Assembly (NCBI RefSeq): GCF_000621325.1
Contig: NZ_JHYQ01000026.1
Coordinates: 1 to 64,000 of the forward strand
Reading direction: 5' to 3'
Length of the DNA: 64,000 nt
Origin: Thiothrix lacustris DSM 21227
GTDB lineage: Bacteria > Pseudomonadota > Gammaproteobacteria > Thiotrichales > Thiotrichaceae
Under the pieces are notes generated by a model that worked only from the letters and a program-made list of their open reading frames with translations, did not search any database and was not told the DNA's origin. Position numbers and translations under genes: made by a program. Positions 23,561 through 33,250 of the stretch are shown here, in pieces; the stretch's first letter is position 1; the number at the start of each line of letters is the position of its first letter.

Positions 23561-26500
23561 GTAACAGCAGTCAGGCACACCACGAACAGCGCGAACAATT
23601 GCGCGAAGCCATTGCAGCATTGGATGCAGTGTTACCGATTCAAGCGCCATTACAGGATTTTGTGCATTTTAATCCGCTGATGCATTACGAACACCTTCCG
23701 TTTGCGGAGGCGTTACGCGCTGCCCATGCCGACAGTGGTTCACTGGGCTATTTACCTGCTAGCGATTACCGGCGTTTTTTCCGGGAAGGGCGCATTAACC
23801 GCCATGACATTTTCAGCGTACTGGCGAGTGAGCCGGACAAGTTTGCTGATCGCGAGATTTACCTTACCGCACTGGCGACGGACATTAAGGCGATCAGCTT
23901 CCAGCAAATGCGTTGGCAGGTGGAAGAAAATCATGCGCTGGAACGCTTTCAGGCAGATGTGGCTTACGAACAGCGTGACAAGCTGCTGGAAGCTGCTGGG
24001 CAGAATGAGGCTGTCGCTATCCGCACTTTGTGGGAAATGTGTTTGCAAAAACTGGAGCTTCAGTACGATTTGCCGCACCCGGAAGCCTTGCTGAATTTAC
24101 GCCTTACCGATATCAATGGCATCTGGGATCAGATCAAGCAACAAGGCCAGATCGGTGCTAGCATCCCGGATGCGGAAAGTTTCATCTATACCGAAAGCCG
24201 TCGCCTGTTACATCATTTGCTGGGGCAGGTGGGCGAAACCCTGACCATGCGCAGTCTGTTGCACAAGCTGGTGAATGTCGATGTGATGGAACAATTGTTG
24301 CCTTTGCTGGATCGGCATCTGGCAAGCTGGCTGGATCAGGGGGTGGCGAGTTTGAGGGCAGAGGGGGAGGGTTTCTATGCCTACTGGCGCAAAGCCACCC
24401 TGCATGACATCACCCTGACGCTGGAGGGGATGAATGATTGGGAAGATTACCTGAGTTCTCTGCACGATGACCCGCTGGAAACGATTCATCAAGAGTTGAT
24501 GCGCATCGGTATCGACCGGGAGCATTGGGCTGGCTACCTGCGGGTGTTGGCGCTGGAATTGCCGGGCTGGTCTGGCATGTTCAATTGGCGCTCGAAAAAC
24601 CCTGATTATGATGGTTTGTCAGTACCTGTCAGCATGGCAGATTACCTCGCAGTTAGGTTGGTATTAGAACATCTGTATTGCCGTCGATATACCAGCGAAC
24701 ATTGGAAAATCAACGCCAGCACTAGCAATTTGCGGGGTTATTTCCATCAGCATCAGGACGAGTTTTTTGTCCGCTACCACGCTTACAACACCACGCTGCC
24801 TGAGTTCTTGCAGCAACTCGCCGAGCAGTTTCTGGGAAGTGAAGAGGACATCCAACCGCAAGACTGGCATCAGCTTGCTCATCAGATTCTGACGTGGAAC
24901 CTTGCGCCACAAACCGTTATCCCGGTCGGTACAGACATTTACCGCAAGGCATGGCGCTTGTTTCATCTGGCGCAACATTTGGCGCTGGATGCTGCCAGTG
25001 TTGCCCAATTGGAACCAGAACGGATCAAGCGTTTGCTGGCCATTCTGGAAGAACTCGATGACCCCAATACCAGTGGCTACCTGTGGCTGCAAGCCTATGA
25101 ACACCACTATCAGGAAGAAATCTTCAGTGCGGTACTGAACAAGCATGTCGATGATACTCCTCATGCTCTCTCTTCCCCACCCGCTGCTCAACTGATTTTT
25201 TGCATGGATGACCGTGAGGAAAGCGTGCGTCGCCATCTGGAAGAAATCGCCCCTGACCTTGAAACACTGGGCGCTGCGGGTGTTTTCGGTTTGCCCAATA
25301 ACTGGCGTGGGTTGGATGCGCCCGCCCCGCTCAAGCTGGCACAGCCGGTGGTGACGGCAGTACACGAACTTCGCGAAACCCCGGATAGCAGCACCGAATC
25401 CTTGTTGCCTGCACATCAGCGCCGTCAGCGTTTCCTCAGGCGGCTGAAGGGGCTGAAAAACCATTGGATGCGCCACAGCGTGTTGGGCACTGCTTTGGCT
25501 TTGCCTCTGCTGGCACCGTTTGCGTTGCTGGAATTGTTGGGGCGCGGTTTGATGCCCGCCGCTTACCAGCGTTTCATGGGCAAGTGGCAACACCGCGCCA
25601 GCCTGCCCCTCAAAACCCGTGTGGCTTACACGGCTAGCGAGGTGTTGGAATGCCCCAGCAAGGAGCATAACCAGATCGGTTTGAGTGCCGCCGAAAAGGT
25701 CGCCAAAGTCGCGGCTTTCCTCCAGTTGACGGGCTTTACCCGTGGATTTGCACCCTTAGTGGTGTTGATGGCGCACCGTTCACACCATTTGAATAATCCG
25801 CATATTCTTGGTTATGGCTGCGGGGCGTGTAGCGGGCGTTTCGGGGGGCCGAATGCGCGGGCGTTTGCGGGTATCTGCAATGAGCCGGAAGTGCGAATCC
25901 AGTTGCTTGAGAAGCATGATATTCACATTCCTGATGGTTGCTGGTTCATTGCCTGTGAACATGACACGACCAGCGATGACATTGACTGGTTTGATACTGA
26001 CTTGATACCTGACAGCCATCAGGCGGTATTCGAGCGGGTGCAACAGGCCACTGAACAGGCCGCCTGTGAGTCATCCTTGGAACGTTGCCGCAAGTTTGCC
26101 TCGGCCAGCCCGCATTTGACCCCGGCGCAGGCCAAGCGTCATGTGGAAGGCCGAGCGGCTTCCCCCGATCAGGTGCGTGCCGAGTTGGGACATCAGGGGT
26201 GTGCGGTGGCGTTTATCGGACCGCGTAGTTTGAGTAAAGGGGTGTTTTGGGATCGGCGTTCCTTCCTGATTTCCTATGACCCGTACAACGATCCGGCAGG
26301 CAAGTTGCTAGAAGCACAATTGAATGGCAATGGCGTGGTCGGGGTTGGTATCCAGATGGATTATTATTTTTCGCGGATGCAAAGCGGTTACTTCGGTTCC
26401 GGTAGCAAAGCGACCCACAACCTGACGGGAATGTTTGGGGTGATGGAGGGCGGTTCCAGCGATTTGCGTACTGGGCTTGCTCAGCAAATGGTGGAGTTAC

Positions 26501-26796
26501 ATGAGCCGATGCGGCTGCTGGTGATTGTGGAGGCGGAATTGGCAACGTTGGGGGCGATTCATCAGCGTCATGCTTACTTGCAGCGGCTGTTGGATAATGG
26601 TTGGGTGTTGCTGGCGGCGAAACCGCCGGGGCGTAATGAAATTCATGTGTTCCAGCCCGGTCGGGGGTTTGTGCAATGGCAGGGCTTGGTGCATCCCTTG
26701 CCGCAAGTGCAACATTCGCGGGAGTGGTATGCGGGGCATCATGGGCATTTGTCGCCTGCGGCGGTGCGCGGTATGACGGAGGTGAATCATGCCTGA
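23557..26796 (+). CDS. dabA: DabA-type inorganic carbon transporter subunit (DUF2309)
   Basis: A 1079-residue member of the DUF2309/DabA family, the beta-carbonic-anhydrase-like subunit of DAC complexes that hydrate CO2 in the cytoplasm, driven by an ion gradient. The zinc site is intact: Cys and Asp in IFCMDDREES, His in MAHRSHH and Cys in GYGCGACSGRFGGPNARAFA. Family blocks include LQDFVHFNPL near the N-terminus and GQMDYYFSRMQSGYFGSGSK-like IQMDYYFS near the end. It has no predicted membrane span beyond a short hydrophobic patch near 640-660. It overlaps both neighbours. Confidence 0.95.
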   Translation: MSNSSQAHHEQREQLREAIAALDAVLPIQAPLQDFVHFNPLMHYEHLPFAEALRAAHADSGSLGYLPASDYRRFFREGRINRHDIFSVLASEPDKFADREIYLTALATDIKAISFQQMRWQVEENHALERFQADVAYEQRDKLLEAAGQNEAVAIRTLWEMCLQKLELQYDLPHPEALLNLRLTDINGIWDQIKQQGQIGASIPDAESFIYTESRRLLHHLLGQVGETLTMRSLLHKLVNVDVMEQLLPLLDRHLASWLDQGVASLRAEGEGFYAYWRKATLHDITLTLEGMNDWEDYLSSLHDDPLETIHQELMRIGIDREHWAGYLRVLALELPGWSGMFNWRSKNPDYDGLSVPVSMADYLAVRLVLEHLYCRRYTSEHWKINASTSNLRGYFHQHQDEFFVRYHAYNTTLPEFLQQLAEQFLGSEEDIQPQDWHQLAHQILTWNLAPQTVIPVGTDIYRKAWRLFHLAQHLALDAASVAQLEPERIKRLLAILEELDDPNTSGYLWLQAYEHHYQEEIFSAVLNKHVDDTPHALSSPPAAQLIFCMDDREESVRRHLEEIAPDLETLGAAGVFGLPNNWRGLDAPAPLKLAQPVVTAVHELRETPDSSTESLLPAHQRRQRFLRRLKGLKNHWMRHSVLGTALALPLLAPFALLELLGRGLMPAAYQRFMGKWQHRASLPLKTRVAYTASEVLECPSKEHNQIGLSAAEKVAKVAAFLQLTGFTRGFAPLVVLMAHRSHHLNNPHILGYGCGACSGRFGGPNARAFAGICNEPEVRIQLLEKHDIHIPDGCWFIACEHDTTSDDIDWFDTDLIPDSHQAVFERVQQATEQAACESSLERCRKFASASPHLTPAQAKRHVEGRAASPDQVRAELGHQGCAVAFIGPRSLSKGVFWDRRSFLISYDPYNDPAGKLLEAQLNGNGVVGVGIQMDYYFSRMQSGYFGSGSKATHNLTGMFGVMEGGSSDLRTGLAQQMVELHEPMRLLVIVEAELATLGAIHQRHAYLQRLLDNGWVLLAAKPPGRNEIHVFQPGRGFVQWQGLVHPLPQVQHSREWYAGHHGHLSPAAVRGMTEVNHA

Positions 26797-28348
26797 GATG
26801 ATGTTGTTGCTGATTCCCGGCCTGCCTTTGTTGGCGCTGGTGCTGATGGTGCTGGATCGTTTGTTCGGTTGGAGCAAGCGGGGAGATAGTGAACGTTTCA
26901 CTGCCCGTTTGTTGCAGGCAGCGGGTGGCTTGAGCCTGTTGCTGGTGTTGTGGGCAGATGTGCAATATGTGCTGGCGGGTAGTCGCCATGTGGTGGTGGG
27001 GTCGTGGCTGCACAGTGCTATGTATAGCGTCAATATCAGTTTTATGCTGGATGCTTTGAGCTTGAGTATGGCGACGCTAGTAGGGGTCATCACGTTGCTG
27101 GTGACGCGTTTTTCGGTGGCGTATTTGCATCGGGAAGCGGGGTTTCAGCGCTTTTTTATGGTGATGGCGCTGTTTACCGCTGCGATGCAGTTAATTGCGT
27201 TGTCTGGTAGTGCCTTGCTGGCATTTGTGGGCTGGGAGTTGGCGGGGGTTAGTTCTTATTTGCTGATTGCTTATAACTGGCAGAGCCGCACTGCCGCTAC
27301 TAATGCTACCCGTGCGTTTGTGACCAATCGGATTGGTGATGCTGGGTTTTTGCTGGGAATATTCATGGCTTTTGTGCTGTTTGGTACCACGGAATGGAAT
27401 GTGATGCTGGTGACGCAAACAGATACATCGAGCTTGTTTATTGGGGTGGTGGCGCTTGGTTTTCTGACGGCAGCGTTGGTGAAGTCGGCGCAATTTCCGT
27501 TTTCGGCGTGGATCACGCGGGCGTTGGAGGGGCCAACACCCTCAAGTACGGTATTTTATGGTTCGTTGATGGTTCATGCGGGGATTTTTTTGCTGCTGAG
27601 GATTCATCCGCTGCTGGAGCAAGCACCTGCGCTGCAATGGTTGTTGCTGGTGCTGGGCATTCTGACAGTGTTGTATGGTTGGTTGGGTGGAATGGTGCAA
27701 ACCGACATTAAAACGTCGCTGATGTTTGCGACCTTGGCGCAAACAGGTCTGATGTTGGTGGCGATTAGCTTTGGCTGGTATACGTTGGTGTTGGTGCATT
27801 TGTTGTTGCACGCGGTATGGCGGGCTTATCAGTTTTTGCATTCGCCGTCTTTCGCGCTGCATACGCAATGGCAGCCTGCACCTGCTGCCCCGGTGTGGTT
27901 GGGCAGGCAACGCTGGCTGCATAATGCAGCCTTGCAGCGTTTCTGGCTGGATCCGCTGGCGGACTGGTTATTGGCTAAGCCAACGTTGGCATTGTCGCAG
28001 GAAGCGCAGGTATTCGATGGACAGATTCTGGATAAGCTTAGTGGGGCGCCGGGGCCGCACAGCAGTATTGAGACACTGGCGGATATGCAGGCGTTGCAAC
28101 AAGGGCGTTTGCGGGTGGAAAGTAGTATCGGCGTCGGTTCTGGGGTGTTCGGTAAGTTGATGCAGTGGGTAGCGGAGCATCTGGAGTGGTTTGAAAATCG
28201 CTTGCTGCTGCAACAGGATGGCGGTAAGGCTAAGACGAGTCTTGATACGTTGGGGCGTTATGTCGATAAGGTTGAACGGTTGCTAACTCAGCCACGTTAT
28301 CTGGTGTTGCTGATTATGGCAACGCTGGTTGTTATTTTCCGAGGGTAG
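26789..28348 (+). CDS. dabB: DabB-type membrane subunit (short NuoL/NdhF-like)
   Basis: A 519-residue membrane protein related to NuoL/NdhF and shorter than NuoL (about 610), as in DabB. Ion-path residues are seen in GWELAGVSSYLL (Glu), ALVKSAQFPFSAW (Lys), LMVHAGIFLLLR (His) and TDIKTSLMF (Lys). Its C-terminal part after about residue 360 is amphipathic and includes LHSPSFALH, the family region that contacts DabA. It overlaps dabA by 8 bases and precedes the next subunit by 5 bases, so the genes are translationally coupled. Confidence 0.9.
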   Translation: MPEMMLLLIPGLPLLALVLMVLDRLFGWSKRGDSERFTARLLQAAGGLSLLLVLWADVQYVLAGSRHVVVGSWLHSAMYSVNISFMLDALSLSMATLVGVITLLVTRFSVAYLHREAGFQRFFMVMALFTAAMQLIALSGSALLAFVGWELAGVSSYLLIAYNWQSRTAATNATRAFVTNRIGDAGFLLGIFMAFVLFGTTEWNVMLVTQTDTSSLFIGVVALGFLTAALVKSAQFPFSAWITRALEGPTPSSTVFYGSLMVHAGIFLLLRIHPLLEQAPALQWLLLVLGILTVLYGWLGGMVQTDIKTSLMFATLAQTGLMLVAISFGWYTLVLVHLLLHAVWRAYQFLHSPSFALHTQWQPAPAAPVWLGRQRWLHNAALQRFWLDPLADWLLAKPTLALSQEAQVFDGQILDKLSGAPGPHSSIETLADMQALQQGRLRVESSIGVGSGVFGKLMQWVAEHLEWFENRLLLQQDGGKAKTSLDTLGRYVDKVERLLTQPRYLVLLIMATLVVIFRG

Positions 28349-28353
28349 TTAGG

Positions 28354-29889
28354 ATGAACTTTGTTGAGATGGTGGCGCCTACGCCTTTGTTGGCTACGTT
28401 GCAATTGCTACCTTTGTTGACCGGCTTGGTGTTGATTCGGGTGCGCGGCAATGCTGCGGTAGCCTTGGGTGGGATAATGTCACTGGCGCAGGTGTTTTTG
28501 GCTATCAATTTGTATGTGCAATTTGATGTGCATCAGCCTGCGGGGGTGATGCAGTTTGCTGAAGATAGGCAGGTATTGGGGGCTTTCCATTACCACGCGG
28601 CGGTGGATGGCATCAGTGTGATGTTTGTGTTGTTAACCAGTCTGATTAGTTTGTTGAGTGTGGCCTTCATTCTGGTGATGCGTTTGCATGAGAGTTTGAT
28701 GCTGTCTGTGATGATGTTGCTTCAGGCGGTGGTGACTAGTCAGTTTGTGACGGTGGATTTGTTGTGGTTTGCCTCTATGTCTTGCCTTGAAATGGTATTG
28801 GTGGGGTATTTGATTAAGCGTTGGCCAACCTCCAATGATGTGCAGCCCGCCTTGGCGCGTTACCTGCAATTCATGGCGGTGAGTGTGTTGCTGATGGTGT
28901 TCGGTACGCTGGTGCTGGGCTGGCATTATGCGGATGCTAATGGTGGGCGCTGGAGTTTTAATCTGTATGAGTTGTCGCAATTGGGGTTTGGCAAGCATGA
29001 CATGGTGGGAACGCTGGTGTTCTTTGCGTTGTTTTATGCGCTGGGTATACGGATTCCCTTGTTCCCTTTTCATGGTTGGTTACCGGCGTTTATGTTGCAT
29101 GGCAATGTGGCCGTTGCACCGATTTATTTGTTGGGGTTGAAAGTTGGGGTATACGGTTTGTTGCGCTTTGTGTTTCCGATCTTGCCGAATGCGGTGTGGG
29201 AATGGCATGTGGTGGCGACGGCATTTGCGGCAACCGGGGTGTTTTACGCGGCATTTTTGGCGATGCGCCAACAGACGCTACGGGAGTTATTGGCGTTTGC
29301 GGTGATCAGCCATACGGGGATTTTGACGATTGGTTTGTTTAGTTTGCATCAGATGGCGTTTCAGGGGGCAGTATTGCTGACGCTGAATTTTGGGTTGGCG
29401 ATTACAGGTTTGCTGTTGATGACGGGTATGGTGTGGCAGCGTACTCGCACGACGCGTTTGAGTAAGTTGGGTGGGTTGCTGGATTATATTCCTATTGTGG
29501 GCTTGGCATTTTTGGTGGCAGGCTTGGCGATTGTGGGGATGCCAGGTACACCGGGGTTTGATGCGGTGCATTTTGTATTGGAAGGGTCTATTAAAAGCTT
29601 TGGGGCGGTGGTGACGGTGGCGGCGGCGTTGGGAAATTTGGTGGCAGCGGGTTTTCTGTTACGGGCTTTTCAGCAGGCGTTTTTGGCAACACCGGGTGGG
29701 GATACTAGTCGTTGGGATACCAGCCCTGCTTATCCGGCGGAGAAGTTGATGGCGGGAATCGTGATTCTGGTAACGGTTACGGTAGGGTTTTATTCTGCGC
29801 CGTGGATTGCGTTAATTGATCAACCGATCAGCGGGCTGGCGGGGTTATTTACTGACTATACGGGCGAAGTACAGAGAGGTGGTCACTGA
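28354..29889 (+). CDS. Divergent NuoM/N-like subunit of the DabA cluster
   Basis: A 511-residue polytopic protein of the antiporter-like family that departs from NuoM at key positions. The helix-7 motif reads GIRIPLFPFHGWLP, with Arg for the usual Lys. The helix-5 motif is ASMSCLEMVLVGYLI, with the Glu shifted. GFDAVHFVL stands where NuoM has a Glu. LGLKVGVYGLLRF keeps the central Lys. It may be a structural subunit or have altered ion coupling. Its stop and the next start share one base (TGATG). Confidence 0.82.
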   Translation: MNFVEMVAPTPLLATLQLLPLLTGLVLIRVRGNAAVALGGIMSLAQVFLAINLYVQFDVHQPAGVMQFAEDRQVLGAFHYHAAVDGISVMFVLLTSLISLLSVAFILVMRLHESLMLSVMMLLQAVVTSQFVTVDLLWFASMSCLEMVLVGYLIKRWPTSNDVQPALARYLQFMAVSVLLMVFGTLVLGWHYADANGGRWSFNLYELSQLGFGKHDMVGTLVFFALFYALGIRIPLFPFHGWLPAFMLHGNVAVAPIYLLGLKVGVYGLLRFVFPILPNAVWEWHVVATAFAATGVFYAAFLAMRQQTLRELLAFAVISHTGILTIGLFSLHQMAFQGAVLLTLNFGLAITGLLLMTGMVWQRTRTTRLSKLGGLLDYIPIVGLAFLVAGLAIVGMPGTPGFDAVHFVLEGSIKSFGAVVTVAAALGNLVAAGFLLRAFQQAFLATPGGDTSRWDTSPAYPAEKLMAGIVILVTVTVGFYSAPWIALIDQPISGLAGLFTDYTGEVQRGGH

Positions 29890-31379
29890 TGGTCAGTTTA
29901 ACGAGTGTTGATTTTCCGTGGTTAAGCTTGTTGGTGCTGATGTTGCCGTTGGGGGCGCTGTTGACTGCGATGATGCCAGCTAAAGAGGCACGTTGGGCGG
30001 CTTTGACTACGGCGTTGCTAACGTTGGGGGTGACGTTGGTGATTCTGGCGGGCTTTGATTCGCAGCAGATTGGGTTCCAATTTGTGGAAAAAACGGCGTG
30101 GATGCCTAGTCTGGGCATCGCTTATTTTATGGGGGTGGATGGGCTGTCGGTATTGTTTTTGCCCTTTACGGCTTTGCTGTTTGTGGGGGTGATTTTGGCC
30201 TCGTGGAATGCAATCCGTACCATGCCGCGTTTGTACTTTGCTTTGTTGTTGGTGCTGGAATGTACCATGATGGGGATTTTTACTTCGCTGGATACCATTC
30301 TGTTTTTCTTGTTTTGGGAAATGACTTTGCTGCCGCTGTTTTTCTTGATCAGCTTGTGGGGTAGTGGGGCGAACCGGCGTTATGCGGGGGTGAAATACAG
30401 TTTGTTCATGCTGGCGGGGGGCTTGCCGATCTTGCTGGGGTTTGTGTTGTTGGCGTTGAATAATTCCACAGGCATGAGCTTTTCCTATCCCGAGTTGTTG
30501 CAGGGAAGCCGTAGTAAAGAGATTCAGGTGGCGGTGTTTTTCCTGCTGTTGGTCGGGTTTGGGGTGAAAATACCGTTGTTTCCGCTGCATACGTGGTTGC
30601 CGGTGGTGGCGCAGGAAGGCCCTGCGACCACGGTGGCTCTGCTGACGGGGTTGAAAGTGGGGGCGTATGGTTTGTTACGCTTTGGCTTGCCATTAGTGCC
30701 AGAGGCGGCGTTGGAGTTCCGCTGGGTTCTGGTGGGGCTGGGGATGATCGGGGTGCTGTATGGAGCGGTGGCGGCGTTGAGTCAAACCAGTTTGCGGCGG
30801 ATGCTGGCGTTTTCATCCTTGAGTCATGTGGGGCTGGTGGTGCTGGGAATAGCGGCGTTTAGTCCACAGGGGATTCAGGGAGCCGTGTTCCAGTTGTTGA
30901 ATTTTACCTTGATTGCGGGTGGGCTGTTCTTGCTGACCGGCTTCTTGCATCAGCGTACCGGGTCAACGGAATTGTTGAGTCTGGGCGGGGTGGCGAAGTC
31001 GATGCCGGTGTTGGCGTCGCTGTTTTTCTTCCTAGGTTTGGCGAGTATTGGTATGCCTGCTACTAGCAGTTTTCCGGCGGAATTTTTGCTGATCGTGAGT
31101 GTGTTGGAAACCCATACGGGTGCAGGTTTGGTGGTGTTGTTTGTGGTGATTTTGGGGGCGGCGTATTTCCTTAATTTCTATCGCAAGGCATTTTTGGGTG
31201 AAGCACGTCACGACATTATCCGTGACGCGCCTGACTTGAAGCAACGGGAACTCGGTGTCCTGTTGCTGATGGGTATACTGGTGCTGGTATTCGGTTTCTA
31301 CCCACAGGGGATGTTGAATATCACCGAAACCAGCAGCCAGTATTGGGTGAGTCTGATGCTACCGACGGGATCACCGTGA
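29889..31379 (+). CDS. Second NuoM/NdhD-type subunit of the DabA cluster
   Basis: A 496-residue antiporter-like subunit with a full NuoM residue set: FFLFWEMTLLPLFF (Glu), GVKIPLFPLHTWLP (Lys), TGLKVGAYGLLRF (Lys) and SSFPAEFLLI (Glu). It is the last gene of the cluster. Its stop overlaps the convergent DUF1566 gene by 9 bases, with no clear terminator. Two complete NuoM-like proteins, one divergent one and one NuoL-like one alongside a single DabA is more membrane subunits than the two-gene dabAB type. Confidence 0.88.
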   Translation: MVSLTSVDFPWLSLLVLMLPLGALLTAMMPAKEARWAALTTALLTLGVTLVILAGFDSQQIGFQFVEKTAWMPSLGIAYFMGVDGLSVLFLPFTALLFVGVILASWNAIRTMPRLYFALLLVLECTMMGIFTSLDTILFFLFWEMTLLPLFFLISLWGSGANRRYAGVKYSLFMLAGGLPILLGFVLLALNNSTGMSFSYPELLQGSRSKEIQVAVFFLLLVGFGVKIPLFPLHTWLPVVAQEGPATTVALLTGLKVGAYGLLRFGLPLVPEAALEFRWVLVGLGMIGVLYGAVAALSQTSLRRMLAFSSLSHVGLVVLGIAAFSPQGIQGAVFQLLNFTLIAGGLFLLTGFLHQRTGSTELLSLGGVAKSMPVLASLFFFLGLASIGMPATSSFPAEFLLIVSVLETHTGAGLVVLFVVILGAAYFLNFYRKAFLGEARHDIIRDAPDLKQRELGVLLLMGILVLVFGFYPQGMLNITETSSQYWVSLMLPTGSP

Positions 31380-31892
31380 GTCGCGCACCAGACGAACATA
31401 ATTGCCAGCGCCTTTGAAGTTATTGAGGATTTTACCCTTAGTAAAATCCATGCTCCATGCTTTAGGATCAGACTGGTTGCCTGACCACAGGTTAACGGCC
31501 CGCATGTTAGGGAATACTTCGAGATTGCTGGCTGGTGTTATACAGCGTTGTTCTATGATGCTTTTTAGTTCTGTTAGCGTTGGTAGGCGCCAGTCAGAGT
31601 AGCCTGCAAATTTGCGTTGATTGGTGAGTTGCGTTCGATTTGTTGCTATCTGCCATTGCATCCGTTCGGGGGAGCCATCTTTGCATTTACTGCCTCTTTG
31701 CCCTTCTAGGCACGTTTTCCACATTAAGCCTGTTTGAGTGTCATTGAGTGTGCCGTTATCGTTGTGATTGAAGCGTTGGGTTGGTGTTGATGAGGCTAAG
31801 TCAGGGTTGCAATCTTGTTTAGCGATAGCTGCTATAGGATTAGCGATTAGCAGGCAGGCGCCTACGATAAAAGTGAACCTTTTCATTGTCAT
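31371..31892 (-). CDS. DUF1566 domain secreted protein
   Basis: A 173-residue protein from MTMKRF, with a signal peptide ending near AAIAK. The mature domain has the DUF1566/Lcl blocks GLMWKTCLEG, NRTQLTNQRKFAGYSDWRLPTLTELKSII and NLWSGNQSD, ending YVRLVRDSR. DUF1566 is a C-type-lectin-like fold found in collagen-binding Lcl and in many exported proteins of unknown role. The frame extends 5 codons to a TTG, but ATG is preferred. The gene is convergent with the DabA cluster and overlaps it by 9 bases. Confidence 0.8.
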   Translation of the reverse strand: MTMKRFTFIVGACLLIANPIAAIAKQDCNPDLASSTPTQRFNHNDNGTLNDTQTGLMWKTCLEGQRGSKCKDGSPERMQWQIATNRTQLTNQRKFAGYSDWRLPTLTELKSIIEQRCITPASNLEVFPNMRAVNLWSGNQSDPKAWSMDFTKGKILNNFKGAGNYVRLVRDSR

Positions 31893-32575
31893 ATTTTTAT
31901 TTACCAAGCAATCTATTCGTTAAATTTATTGACCATAATCGAAAGTCGATTAATTATTGATCTATTAGTAGTGTATTTAGTCAAAACGGTTCAAGTCAAT
32001 AAGATAAATCTATCACTAGGCGGCGCGTGGTGTAAGTATCATTTTTTGGTATTGTTGGTGAGTAACCTAGAAAGCGCCCTTAATATCAGATTGTTATACT
32101 ATTTTATTTTTTGTTTTGTCTGTGTATTTTTCGTGAGAAATAGTAGGTTGCTAGGGGTAAAATATTACGGATAATGATAAGTTTTTAAAGAGCTTCTCAT
32201 TTAATTTTGCTGGAGCTTCCTTAACGTAGGCTTGCCTTGGCTTGGGTAAAGCATGATTTACGGGTATTTTTCTTGTGGGTTTTTTTATGTTTATATCAAG
32301 TGGCTATTTTTTAAAATGATGCTTATCTTTGATCTATTTTGAATAGAATCATCTGACTCTTTTATCGGCGTAATGTTGGTCATTGCTTGATGATTGTTAC
32401 TAGTATCATCTTGTATTCAGCTTTAGTGTGGCGAATAAAGAAGGTGTATTAACTAGAGGTTGAGAATGGTTCGAGCGTTGTTACTTGATTTCAGGTTGAT
32501 ACTCTATCCATTATGCTGCTCCTGATTATGAACGTTTGCAGTGACGTATTTAAATACGTAATGGAGGATGCTGGC
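31893..32575. other. AT-rich intergenic stretch
   Basis: About 680 bases, clearly richer in A+T than the flanking genes. The only long frame (31929-32174, plus) starts with TTG, has no ribosome site and encodes a hydrophobic, Leu/Phe-rich peptide, so I do not call it. No RNA gene, terminator or clear operator was recognised. The promoters of the DUF1566 gene and bioD must lie here. Confidence 0.5.
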
Positions 32576-33250
32576 ATGGGTATGATTGTTCCGTCACTCG
32601 CTCAGTGGCTAGAGGCTACTGGCGTGTTTGATGCGCCGGGTATCTTTGTTACTGGGACTGACACTGGCGTAGGTAAAACCCATGTGGGTGTGCAATTGAT
32701 ACACGCTTTGAGAGTGTTGGGACGAGAAGTGATTCCGCGTAAACCGGTAGAGTCAGGCTGGTTGAAAGATGAGGCATTGACGGATGCAGGGCAACTGGCT
32801 CAGGCCGCTGGTGTACCGTTGGATAAAGCGATTTGTCCCTATCGTTTTCAGGCAGCACTTGCGCCACCACGGGCGGCCAATATGGCCAAGCAAACGTTGT
32901 TGCTACGTGATCTTGCGGCTACATGCCCTCTGCATTGGAATAAACAGCAGTTTTTGCATGTGGAGGGGGCAGGTGGTTTCTATTCGCCGTTGGCGAATGA
33001 TGGGTTGAATGCCGATCTTGCGCAAATTCTTGGTCTGCCTGTTGTGTTGGTAGCAGAAGATCGGGTCGGGTGCATTAATCAGGTTTTATTGGTGGCCGAA
33101 GCCATTAAACAGCGCCATCTTCAGTTAGCGGGTGTTATTTTGAATGTCCGCCAGCCTCCAGTTGAGGGCATGGATAATCTGACGGATTTATTGGGTTATT
33201 TGAATGTACCCCTATTACGCTTTCCGTTTAATTCAAGCCATTTCAGGTAA
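32576..33250 (+). CDS. bioD: Dethiobiotin synthetase
   Basis: BioD closes the ureido ring of dethiobiotin from DAPA, CO2 and ATP, the next-to-last step of biotin synthesis. The 224-residue protein has the P-loop GTDTGVGKTH, the substrate lysine in PRKPVESGW and the HVEGAGGFYSPL block. The start at 32576 lies 8 bases after GGAGG, and earlier in-frame ATGs lack such a site. No other bio gene is near. Its 3' end overlaps the convergent pilU-like gene by 18 bases. Confidence 0.9.
   Translation: MGMIVPSLAQWLEATGVFDAPGIFVTGTDTGVGKTHVGVQLIHALRVLGREVIPRKPVESGWLKDEALTDAGQLAQAAGVPLDKAICPYRFQAALAPPRAANMAKQTLLLRDLAATCPLHWNKQQFLHVEGAGGFYSPLANDGLNADLAQILGLPVVLVAEDRVGCINQVLLVAEAIKQRHLQLAGVILNVRQPPVEGMDNLTDLLGYLNVPLLRFPFNSSHFR

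Noticed and set aside
24664-25668. 334-residue minus-strand frame inside dabA
   Set aside because: Shadow frame opposite conserved DabA sequence, with no start signal or recognisable domain.
31929-32174. 81-residue hydrophobic frame in the AT-rich gap before bioD
   Set aside because: TTG start, no ribosome site, and the composition fits AT-rich non-coding DNA; no family recognised.
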